From Pseudomonas sp. PDM05 (GTDB lineage Bacteria; Pseudomonadota; Gammaproteobacteria; Pseudomonadales; Pseudomonadaceae), in assembly GCF_014851685.1 (NCBI RefSeq), contig NZ_JACVAC010000006.1:124001-188000 (forward strand): a DNA stretch of 64,000 nt. Reading direction: 5' to 3'. The notes under the pieces were generated by a model that saw only the letters and a program-made list of their open reading frames with translations, was not told where the DNA came from and ran no database searches. A program made the position numbers and the translations under genes. Every line of letters starts with the position of its first letter. Position 1 is the first letter of the stretch. This document shows, piece by piece, positions 8,657 to 16,184 of this stretch.

Positions 8657-9433
8657 TTACCAGTAGTTTTCCACCGCCACCTGGCCTGGGCGTCGGCTCA
8701 GGCTCAGTTGCATGTCACGCTGTTTAAGCAACTGACGGGTGTCATCGACCATCTGCGGGTTGCCGCAAATCAGCACGCGGGAGTGCTCCGGCGTGAGCTC
8801 GACACCGGCGGCACGCTCCAACTCGCCATTCTCGATCAATGTGGTGATGCGCCCGTTCAACGCCCCCGGATGCTGCTCGCGGGTGACGATAGGGATGTAA
8901 GTGAGTTTGTGCGCGTACTCGGCCAGGTATTCACGCTCACCCAAGTCCTTGATCAGCGACTGGTAGGCCAGCTCCCGGGCTTCGCGAGCGCTGTAGACCA
9001 GGACGATGCGTTCAAATTTCTCCCAGACCTCAAAGTCCTGCAGGATCGACAGAAACGGCGCCACCCCGGTGCCGGTGCCCAGCAGCCACAGGTCACGCCC
9101 GTCGACAAAACGGTTGAGGGTCAGGAACCCCGTGGCCTGGCGCTCCACCATCAAGGTGTCGCCAACCTGCAAGCGGCTCAGCTCGCTGGTGAACTCACCG
9201 CCGGGCACCACGATGGAAAAAAAATCCAGATGCTCGTCAAACGGCGATGACACGATGGAATAAGCGCGCCACACGGTGCTGCCATCGGCCTTGGTCACGC
9301 CCAGGCGCACGAACTGGCCGGCGGTAAAACGAAAGCCTGGGTCACGCGTGGTGCGCAGGGTGAAGAGGCTGGGGGTCAGCGATTGCACGTCGAGCAACGT
9401 CTGCCGGGTAAATTTCTCAGCACTGGCCGTCAT
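8657..9433 (-). CDS. fpr: Ferredoxin-NADP+ reductase
   Basis: A 258-residue flavoprotein from the ATG at 9433, with GGAG 6 nt upstream. The FAD-binding RxYS motif is RAYSIVSSP, the NADP domain contains LLGTGTGVAPFLSIL and LVYSARE, then CGNPQMV, and the C-terminus VENYW ends in an aromatic residue as in bacterial Fpr. It transfers electrons between NADPH and ferredoxin or flavodoxin and is often part of the oxidative-stress response. Pseudomonads carry more than one Fpr paralog, so FprA versus FprB is left open. Confidence 0.88.
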   Translation of the reverse strand: MTASAEKFTRQTLLDVQSLTPSLFTLRTTRDPGFRFTAGQFVRLGVTKADGSTVWRAYSIVSSPFDEHLDFFSIVVPGGEFTSELSRLQVGDTLMVERQATGFLTLNRFVDGRDLWLLGTGTGVAPFLSILQDFEVWEKFERIVLVYSAREARELAYQSLIKDLGEREYLAEYAHKLTYIPIVTREQHPGALNGRITTLIENGELERAAGVELTPEHSRVLICGNPQMVDDTRQLLKQRDMQLSLSRRPGQVAVENYW

Positions 9434-9892
9434 GGGGAACTCCGTTTTGCACAGGCCCCTAGTGTCCCTCAAAGCCAGGCGCGCAAACACCGTTGTTTTG
9501 TACTGGCATTACCGCGCTCCAAAGCGGCTGCGACTAAAAAACAGAATCAGACTGTTAATTTGGCGATACAACCGGGGGGAAATCACACCCACTAGTTGGG
9601 ACTAACTATTTGGCTATTAACGCTAGCCCGCCAACACACCAGATCAAACTACCCCTCTAAGCAGCTATCAAATTGATACTACCGTCAAACCCTTAAATAC
9701 ACTAAAGATGCCCAGACAAACCAAATTACTTATACAAAATCCCAGGCAGCGTACAGGCCAACATGGCGTAAAAATGCGATTCATATAACGTTTTTTTTGC
9801 TTTATTACGTAAGTCATGTCCTACACTAATTTTCGTGCAGCGATGGGATGAGGACGTACCCAGGCCACGTAGAACCCCATGGAGATTTACCA
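9434..9892. other. AT-rich intergenic region upstream of the LuxR solo
   Basis: About 460 bp without a convincing gene, clearly lower in GC than its surroundings between about 9540 and 9850. It holds the promoters of the divergent fpr and luxR genes. A 16-bp dyad TAGTT-N6-AACTA lies at 9593-9608. A T8 run and the palindrome TTACGTAA lie nearer to luxR. No lux-box of the usual 20-bp form was seen. Confidence 0.6.
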
Positions 9893-10603
9893 ATGGTGAA
9901 CTGGCGAAATACTCGGCTCCCCAAACTGGAAGATAAAAGCGAGATCGAAACTGTCTTTGACATGGTCACCCACCATATCCATGAACTCGGCTTCCAATAC
10001 TGTTCCTTTACGATGAGTTCTCAACTACCCAGCAACGACACCAAACCGATTCACATCAACAACTATCCAAATGAATGGAGCGCACTTTATCAACAAGCGC
10101 ACTTCTTCGAAGTAGACCCGATAGTTGCGCACTGCAAACGCTGTGTACTTCCCATTGTCTGGGAGGAGAAGGCCTTCAACGCGACACCCGGCTTATGGTC
10201 GCTGGCCCAATCCCTCGGCGTGCATCAAGCATGGACCCAACCCGTGCACGACTTCCAGGGCATCTACAGCATGTTGACGTTGGGGCGCAGCAGCGGCGAG
10301 GTCAGCCCGCAAGAGTTGTATGAAAAGGCCGGCAACGTTTTGTGGCTGTGCCATGCGATGCACGCGGTCGTCGCACAGCAATACGCAGACAGGTCCGGCA
10401 TCAACGCTCCCACCACACTGACGTCGCGAGAAACGGAGATTCTCAAATGGTCAGGGATGGGCAAGACCGCGGAAGAAATCGCCAGCATTATCTCGATTTC
10501 GCCGCGTACGGTGGGCTTTCACATCAGCAGCGCACTCAAGAAGCTTGGCGTTACCAACAAGATCGCCGCCGTTCTTTGTGCGTCCAGGGCAGGGCTTTTC
10601 TAG
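9893..10603 (+). CDS. LuxR-family quorum-sensing type regulator without a partner synthase (LuxR solo)
   Basis: A 236-residue protein from the ATG at 9893 (MVNWRNTRLP), which has GGAG 8 nt upstream; the upstream in-frame ATG at 9848 lacks one. The N-terminal half is an autoinducer-binding domain, with W62, Y66, D75, P76 and W90 aligning with the invariant TraR residues W57, Y61, D70, P71 and W85. The sixth invariant position (TraR G113) is Ala113. The C-terminal half is a LuxR helix-turn-helix: LTSRETEILKW, then KTAEEIASIISISPRTVGFH. No luxI gene lies in the window. GC is lower than in its neighbours, suggesting horizontal acquisition. Ligand and targets are unknown. Confidence 0.88.
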   Translation: MVNWRNTRLPKLEDKSEIETVFDMVTHHIHELGFQYCSFTMSSQLPSNDTKPIHINNYPNEWSALYQQAHFFEVDPIVAHCKRCVLPIVWEEKAFNATPGLWSLAQSLGVHQAWTQPVHDFQGIYSMLTLGRSSGEVSPQELYEKAGNVLWLCHAMHAVVAQQYADRSGINAPTTLTSRETEILKWSGMGKTAEEIASIISISPRTVGFHISSALKKLGVTNKIAAVLCASRAGLF

Positions 10604-10763
10604 CTGACGTAGAAACACCGCATGTAATCGCAGCGAAAAAAACGTAACATTTACGGCCAATTCTGAGTGATGAAGCAGCCCCCGGGTGTGGCTTCGTCGT
10701 TCACTCAGACGGTTTGGCCGATGCCCGCCGAACACCCATCGATGACCCAGAGCCTCCCCCGCC

Positions 10764-11888
10764 ATGCCCCTGCTCGAAAGCCCCTTCGCCCAGCTCGATC
10801 TGATCCGCCAGCCAGAGCAACACAACGATCCGCTGCAAGCCTTCGACGCCGCCGACGAGTACCTGCTCAGCCATCTGGCGCAGCAACAACCAGACGCGGC
10901 CACCCGCGTACTGGTACTCAACGACAGCTTCGGCGCCCTGGCCGCCAGCCTTGTTGGCCAGGTGCAGGTGACGTCCAGCGGCGACTCGTTTCTCGCGGCC
11001 CAGGGCCTTGAGAAAAACCTGGTGCGCAACGGCCAGGCCTTCGATGCGGTGACATTCATTCCGGCCAGCCAAACGCCAGGCGGGCCTTTCGACCGCGTAC
11101 TGATCCGCGTGCCCAAGACCCTGGCGCTGCTGGAAGAACAACTGATCCGCCTGCAAGGCCAGCTCGCACCGGGCGCCGAAGTGATCGCCGGGGCCATGAT
11201 CAAGCACCTGCCGCGGGCGGCCGGGGAGTTGCTGGAGCGCTACATCGGCCCGATGCACGCCTCGCTCGCGGTCAAAAAGGCTCGCCTGTTGATCGCCACC
11301 GTTGAAGAGCGCCCCGCCGCAGTCTCGCCCTACCCAACCCGCTACACGCTGGACACCCCGGCTATCGAACTGCTCAACCACGCCAACGTGTTCTGCCGCG
11401 AAGGCCTGGACATCGGCACCCGCGCCTTCCTCCCGCACCTACCGAAAAACCTCGGCAACGCCCGCGTGGCCGACCTCGGCTGTGGCAATGGCGTGCTGGC
11501 GATTGCCAGCGCCCTGCAAAACCCCGAGGCGCAGTACACCCTGCTGGATGAGTCCTACATGGCCGTGCAATCGGCGCAGGAAAACTGGCACGCCGCCCTC
11601 GGCCAACGCGACGTGAACGTGCGCGCCGCCGATGGCCTGGCCGGCCAGGAGCCTGATTCGCTGGACGTGGTGCTGTGCAACCCGCCCTTCCACCAGCAGC
11701 AGGTGGTCGGCGACTTCCTCGCCTGGCGCATGTTCCAGCAGGCGCGCGAAGCGCTGGTGGTCGGTGGCGCCCTCTATATAGTCGGCAACCGTCATTTGGG
11801 TTATCACAGCAAATTGGCGCGGCTGTTCCGTGGTGTCGAACAAGTGGCCGCCACGCCGAAATTCGTCATCCTCAAAGCGCGCAAATAA
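10764..11888 (+). CDS. rlmG: 23S rRNA (guanine-1835-N2)-methyltransferase RlmG
   Basis: A 374-residue two-domain methyltransferase. The N-terminal half (MPLLESPFAQLDLIRQPEQHNDPLQAFDAAD) is the degenerate, substrate-recognising domain. The C-terminal half has the SAM-binding VADLGCGNGVLAIAS motif at about 235-249 and the NPPF catalytic motif (VVLCNPPFHQQ). The product methylates G1835 of 23S rRNA. No clear Shine-Dalgarno sequence precedes the ATG. It converges with the cio operon, from which it is separated by a terminator. Confidence 0.93.
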   Translation: MPLLESPFAQLDLIRQPEQHNDPLQAFDAADEYLLSHLAQQQPDAATRVLVLNDSFGALAASLVGQVQVTSSGDSFLAAQGLEKNLVRNGQAFDAVTFIPASQTPGGPFDRVLIRVPKTLALLEEQLIRLQGQLAPGAEVIAGAMIKHLPRAAGELLERYIGPMHASLAVKKARLLIATVEERPAAVSPYPTRYTLDTPAIELLNHANVFCREGLDIGTRAFLPHLPKNLGNARVADLGCGNGVLAIASALQNPEAQYTLLDESYMAVQSAQENWHAALGQRDVNVRAADGLAGQEPDSLDVVLCNPPFHQQQVVGDFLAWRMFQQAREALVVGGALYIVGNRHLGYHSKLARLFRGVEQVAATPKFVILKARK

Positions 11889-11891
11889 AAA

Positions 11892-11921
11892 AACCCTGCT
11901 TCTCTCGCGAAAAGCAGGGTT
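11892..11921 (-). terminator. Intrinsic terminator of the cioAB operon
   Basis: The stem AACCCTGCTT / AAGCAGGGTT is followed on the minus strand by a T7 run. It sits just after the DUF2474 gene and immediately downstream of rlmG. Confidence 0.9.
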
Positions 11922-11953
11922 GAAAAGCCGGGCGGTCAAGCCCGGTTGGGATG

Positions 11954-12121
11954 TCAGTGGGTGGTCAGGCCGGCCGCATTCATGAACATGCGCATCAGGC
12001 TGGCCACGACAAACAGGGCCAGCACGCTGCCGGTCCAGATCATCGCCAACCACCCCAGGCGCCGCCACAACGGCTGCTTCTCGGCCTGCTCAATCTCGTG
12101 CAACGAAGGTTTGCCGGACAT
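11954..12121 (-). CDS. DUF2474-type small membrane protein, third gene of the cio operon
   Basis: A 55-residue protein from an ATG at 12121 (AGGAG upstream), 12 bp after the cioB stop. It starts MSGKPSLHEIEQAEKQPLWR, then has one transmembrane helix (LGWLAMIWTGSVLALFVVASLM). Short single-helix proteins of this DUF2474 type often follow cioB/cydB and may be the counterpart of CydX, which stabilises cytochrome bd oxidases; that role is inference. It is too short for most gene callers but is clearly real by position and ribosome-binding site. Confidence 0.87.
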   Translation of the reverse strand: MSGKPSLHEIEQAEKQPLWRRLGWLAMIWTGSVLALFVVASLMRMFMNAAGLTTH

Positions 12122-12133
12122 GAAACGAGCCTC

Positions 12134-13141
12134 CTAGTGATAACCGTCTTCGTGGGTGACCTTGCCGCGGAACACGTAGTAGCTCCAGAAGGTGTAGCCC
12201 AGGATGAACGGGATGATGAACAGCGTGCCCACCAGCATGAAGCCCTGGCTTTGCGGCGGCGCGGCGGCGTCCCAGATCGACACGGAGGGCGGAATGATGT
12301 TCGGCCACAAGCTGATCCCCAGGCCGCTGTAGCCGAGGAAGATCAGCACCAGCGTCAGCAGGAACGGCGTGTAATGCGCGTTGCGCGCCACCGCAAGGAT
12401 CAGCCCGTACAAGGTCACCAGCACCAGGATCGGCACCGGCATGAACCAGAACAGGTTCGGCAGGGTGAACCAGCGCGAGGCGATTTCCGGGTGCGCCAGC
12501 GGCGTCCAGATACTGACGATGCCAATCACCGCCAACAGCCCGAAGGCCAACGGCCGCCCCAGGTTGTGCATCTTTTCCTGCAAGGGGCCTTCGGTCTTCA
12601 TGATCAGCCAGGTGCAGCCCAGCAATGCATAGGCGACGATCAACGCCACACCGCAGAACATCGTGAACGGCGTCAGCCAATCCAACGAACCGCCAGCAAA
12701 CTGGCGGTCTACCACCGGAATGCCGTCGATAAACGCCCCCAGCGCCACACCCTGGAAGAAGGTGGCCGCCAGCGAGCCGCCGATGAACGCCTTGTCCCAC
12801 AGGTGACGCTTGGCGTCCTTGGCCTTGAAGCGGAACTCGAAGGCCACGCCGCGGAAGATCAGCCCGATCAGCATCAGGATCAGCGGCAGGTACAACGCCG
12901 ACAACACCACCGAATAGGCCAGCGGGAAGGCGCCGAACAACGCCGCGCCGCCCAGTACCAGCCAGGTTTCGTTGCCGTCCCACACCGGGGCGACGGTGTT
13001 CATCATCACGTCACGGTCGGTCTTGCCGGGGATAAACGGAAAGAGGATGCCGATACCCAGGTCGAAGCCGTCCATGACCACGTACATCATGATGCCGAAG
13101 ATGATGATCACGGCCCAGATCAGCGGAAGATCAATACCCAT
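12134..13141 (-). CDS. cioB: Cyanide-insensitive terminal oxidase subunit II
   Basis: A 335-residue subunit II of a bd-type quinol oxidase, from the ATG at 13141 (MGIDLPLIWAV). It has about eight to nine transmembrane helices and family segments such as MYVVMDGFDLGIGILFPF, APVWDGNETWLVLGGAALFGAFP and FRGVAFEFRFK. It pairs with CioA in the inner membrane to oxidise quinol and reduce oxygen, including in the presence of cyanide. Its ATG lies 2 bp after the cioA stop, indicating translational coupling. Confidence 0.95.
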   Translation of the reverse strand: MGIDLPLIWAVIIIFGIMMYVVMDGFDLGIGILFPFIPGKTDRDVMMNTVAPVWDGNETWLVLGGAALFGAFPLAYSVVLSALYLPLILMLIGLIFRGVAFEFRFKAKDAKRHLWDKAFIGGSLAATFFQGVALGAFIDGIPVVDRQFAGGSLDWLTPFTMFCGVALIVAYALLGCTWLIMKTEGPLQEKMHNLGRPLAFGLLAVIGIVSIWTPLAHPEIASRWFTLPNLFWFMPVPILVLVTLYGLILAVARNAHYTPFLLTLVLIFLGYSGLGISLWPNIIPPSVSIWDAAAPPQSQGFMLVGTLFIIPFILGYTFWSYYVFRGKVTHEDGYH

Positions 13142-13142
13142 C

Positions 13143-14582
13143 TCAATGCCCCTTGTGCTGGATGTCGACGTGGTCGTCGTCGGAGCCATCATCGGCCGCC
13201 GACAATGGACGCGCCGGTGTACGTTTCTGGCCAGGGCCACCGTGAGTCGGTTCGGTACTTTCGTGGGCCACCGGACCTTTGCGCACCAGGCGCATCATGT
13301 AGCCCAGGCCGGCGCCGAACAGCGCGAAGTACACCACCACGAACAGCACCAGGGTGATGGTCATCTGCGCCAGGCTATGCCCGGAGGACGCATCCGCCGT
13401 GCGCATCAACCCGTAGACCACCCACGGCTGACGGCCGATTTCGGTGGTGAACCAGCCGGCGAGAATCGCGATCAACCCGGACGGCCCCATCCACAACGCC
13501 AGGTACAGGAACGGCCTGGACGTGTACATCTTGCCGCCCCGGCGCAGCCAGAGGCTGAACAGGCCGGTGAAGATCATCAGGAAGCCCAGGCCGACCATGA
13601 CCCGGAACGACCAGAACACGATGGTCGAGTTGGGGCGGTCTTGCGGCGGGAACTCCTTGAGGGCCGGCACCTGCTTGTCCAGGGAGTGGGTCAGAATCAG
13701 GCTGCCCAGGTACGGGATTTCCACGGCGTATTTGGTTTTCTCGGCCTTCATATCCGGCCAGCCGAACAGGATCAGCGGGGTCGGCTCGTTGCCGATATTC
13801 TCCCAATGGCCTTCAATCGCAGCGATTTTCGCCGGCTGGTGCTTCAAGGTGTTGAGGCCGTGGAAGTCGCCGATCACCGCCTGGATAGGCGCGACGATCA
13901 GGGCCATCCACATTGCCATCGAGAGCATTTTGCGGATCGCCGGGTTGTCCTTGCCCCGCAGCAAGTGCCAGGCCGCCGAGGAGCCGACGAAGAACGCGGT
14001 CGCCACGAAAGCCGCCGTGGCCATGTGCGCCAGGCGATACGGGAACGACGGGTTGAACACCACGGCGAACCAATCGGTCGGAATCACTCGGCCGTCGATG
14101 ATCTCAAAGCCCTGGGGCGTCTGCATCCAGCTGTTGGACGAGAGGATCCAGAAGGTGGAGATCAACGTACCGATGGCCACCATCACGGTGGAGAAGAAGT
14201 GCAGGTTGCGCCCGACCTTGTTCCAGCCAAACAGCATCACCCCAAGGAAACCGGCCTCAAGGAAGAAGGCCGTAAGCACTTCGTACGTAAGCAGCGGCCC
14301 GGTAACGGCACCGGCGAAGTCCGAGAAGCGGCTCCAGTTGGTGCCGAACTGGTAAGCCATGACCAAGCCGGAAACCACGCCCATGCCGAAGTTGACGGCA
14401 AAGATCTTCGACCAGAAATGGTAGAGGTCACGGTAGGTGTCGTTGCGGGTCTTGAGCCACAAGCCTTCCAGCACCGCAAGGTAACTGGCCAGGCCGATGG
14501 TGATCGCCGGGAACAGGATGTGGAACGAGATGGTGAACGCGAATTGAATTCGGGCGAGATCTAGCGCCTCCAAACCGAACAT
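13143..14582 (-). CDS. cioA: Cyanide-insensitive terminal oxidase subunit I
   Basis: A 479-residue heme-bearing subunit I of a bd-type oxidase, from the ATG at 14582 (GAGGA 6 nt upstream). The conserved helix-1 segment FTISFHILFPAITIGLA contains the axial His. AYQFGTNWSRFSDFAG, TYEVLTAFFLEAGFLG and GRQPWVVYGLMRTADA are also family signatures. The periplasmic Q-loop is short, as in CIO-type rather than CydA-type enzymes. It heads the operon cioA-cioB-DUF2474. A perfect ANR box lies upstream at 14740-14753; in P. aeruginosa ANR represses cioAB at low oxygen. Confidence 0.95.
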   Translation of the reverse strand: MFGLEALDLARIQFAFTISFHILFPAITIGLASYLAVLEGLWLKTRNDTYRDLYHFWSKIFAVNFGMGVVSGLVMAYQFGTNWSRFSDFAGAVTGPLLTYEVLTAFFLEAGFLGVMLFGWNKVGRNLHFFSTVMVAIGTLISTFWILSSNSWMQTPQGFEIIDGRVIPTDWFAVVFNPSFPYRLAHMATAAFVATAFFVGSSAAWHLLRGKDNPAIRKMLSMAMWMALIVAPIQAVIGDFHGLNTLKHQPAKIAAIEGHWENIGNEPTPLILFGWPDMKAEKTKYAVEIPYLGSLILTHSLDKQVPALKEFPPQDRPNSTIVFWSFRVMVGLGFLMIFTGLFSLWLRRGGKMYTSRPFLYLALWMGPSGLIAILAGWFTTEIGRQPWVVYGLMRTADASSGHSLAQMTITLVLFVVVYFALFGAGLGYMMRLVRKGPVAHESTEPTHGGPGQKRTPARPLSAADDGSDDDHVDIQHKGH

Positions 14583-14900
14583 AAGTCTTCCTCTGTCAGG
14601 TAATACCGGCTGCTGGCGGGAGCCTGCACCCACTGCCCCCACGGATATGGAGTGTGTCGAATTTCAATTCGTTCTTTATTTAACCAACCACGTAGGGAAT
14701 CTGGCCTCTCGGCCGCCAGGGCAATCCCCATGACGGGTTTTGATCTGGATCAAGCATTGGTGAAAGAGTAGCCCCAATTTCGCCGCAGGACGGCGTGGTC
14801 TTTTGCCGCGTGACAGACTGTCTCAGCTCAGTTCTTGCAACTATCTGTTACAACTTGATGCTAATCTCGGCGCTCCCTTCGGCCTTGACCTGAATTCCCG
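14583..14900. other. Divergent promoter region cioA / MFS exporter
   Basis: About 320 bp with no gene. It contains the ANR box, an AT-rich stretch at 14655-14690 that may hold the cioA promoter, and the upstream region of the MFS gene. Confidence 0.7.
14740..14753. promoter_or_regulatory. ANR/FNR box TTGATCTGGATCAA
   Basis: The sequence matches the FNR/ANR consensus TTGAT-N4-ATCAA at every defined position. It is 158 bp from the cioA ATG and 148 bp from the MFS ATG, so oxygen-responsive control of either is possible. Confidence 0.8.
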
Positions 14901-16139
14901 ATGCCCAGTGAACCCGCGTTGCTGTTACGCCACCACCGCCCTTTCATCGCGTTCTGGCTGGCGCGCATCTTCACCGCCAGCGGCTTCCAGATGCTCACCG
15001 TGGCCATCGGCTGGAACCTCTACCAACTGACCGGCAACGTGCTGGACCTGGGTTTGGTCGGCCTGGTGGAGTTCGTGCCACGCGTACTGTTCATGCTGCA
15101 CACCGGGCATGTGGCCGACCGCTATGAGCGACGCAAGGTCGCCGCGATCTGTCAGACCGTACAGGCGTTGATCGCATTATCCCTGGCCATCGGCGGCCTG
15201 ACCGGCAGCGTGACCCGCGAGATGATCTTTATCCTCGCCTTCGTGCTGGGCGCCGCACGCTCCTTCGAAATGCCGACCACCCAGGCACTGCTGCCGAGCA
15301 TCGTGCCCAGCGCGCTGTTCCCGCGTGCCGTGGCCTCGTCGCAGTCGGCCCAGCAACTGGCAACCATCGTCGCCCCGGCGTTGGGCGGTTTGCTCTACGC
15401 CTTTGGCAGCGTGTGGGTCTACGGCCCCACTGCGGTGCTGTACTTGATTGCCTGCGTACTGACCCTCAACCTGCCCGCACGCCAGACCCCGCTGAACAAA
15501 GGCAAGGCCACCCTGGATTCGTTGCTGGCCGGCATCCGTTTTATCCGCAGCCGCCCGGACATCCTCGGCGCCATTTCCCTGGACCTGTTCGCCGTATTGT
15601 TGGGCGGCGCCACCGCATTGCTGCCGGTGTTCGCCAAGGACATCTTGCTGACCGGCGCCTGGGGCCTGGGCCTGTTGCGTTCGGCACCGGCGGTGGGCGC
15701 GTTGTTGATGTCGTTGTGGCTGGCGCGCTTCTCGGTGGACCGCCACGTCGGCCGCGTGATGTTCACCGCCGTCGGGGTGTTCGGTGTGGCGACCATTGCG
15801 TTCGGCCTGTCCACTTCGTTCTGGTTTTCGTTGGCGGTGCTGGTGGTGCTGGGCGCGGCAGACATGATCAGCATGGTGATCCGTGCATCGTTCGTGCAGC
15901 TGGAGACGCCGGATGAAATGCGCGGCCGCGTCAGCGCGGTCAACGGCCTGTTTATCGGCGCGTCGAATCAGTTGGGCGAGTTTGAATCGGGGATTACCGC
16001 CCACTGGTTCGGCACCGTGCCGGCGGTGGTCATGGGCGGGATCGGCACGCTGGTGGTGACCGGGGTGTGGATCAAACTGTTCCCGACCCTGGCCAACCGC
16101 GACCGCATGCACGTGCCGGTTGAAGAAACAAAAGCATAA
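14901..16139 (+). CDS. MFS exporter of the EntS/MFS_3 type
   Basis: A 412-residue transporter with about 12 transmembrane helices. The A-motif-like loop GHVADRYERRKVA follows helix 2, and the opening FIAFWLARIFTASGFQMLTVAIGWNLYQLTG matches the MFS_3/enterobactin-exporter (EntS-like) group. It probably exports a small molecule from the inner membrane; the substrate is unknown. It is divergent from the cio operon and convergent with the molybdenum hydroxylase operon, ending 45 bp from it. The intervening stretch contains a 9-bp hairpin (16175-16197) overlapping the paoC-like stop. Confidence 0.85.
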   Translation: MPSEPALLLRHHRPFIAFWLARIFTASGFQMLTVAIGWNLYQLTGNVLDLGLVGLVEFVPRVLFMLHTGHVADRYERRKVAAICQTVQALIALSLAIGGLTGSVTREMIFILAFVLGAARSFEMPTTQALLPSIVPSALFPRAVASSQSAQQLATIVAPALGGLLYAFGSVWVYGPTAVLYLIACVLTLNLPARQTPLNKGKATLDSLLAGIRFIRSRPDILGAISLDLFAVLLGGATALLPVFAKDILLTGAWGLGLLRSAPAVGALLMSLWLARFSVDRHVGRVMFTAVGVFGVATIAFGLSTSFWFSLAVLVVLGAADMISMVIRASFVQLETPDEMRGRVSAVNGLFIGASNQLGEFESGITAHWFGTVPAVVMGGIGTLVVTGVWIKLFPTLANRDRMHVPVEETKA

Positions 16140-16184
16140 GGCCCGGTTCCCACACGGGTGCTGGGCAGGGCCGGTAAAGTGCTG

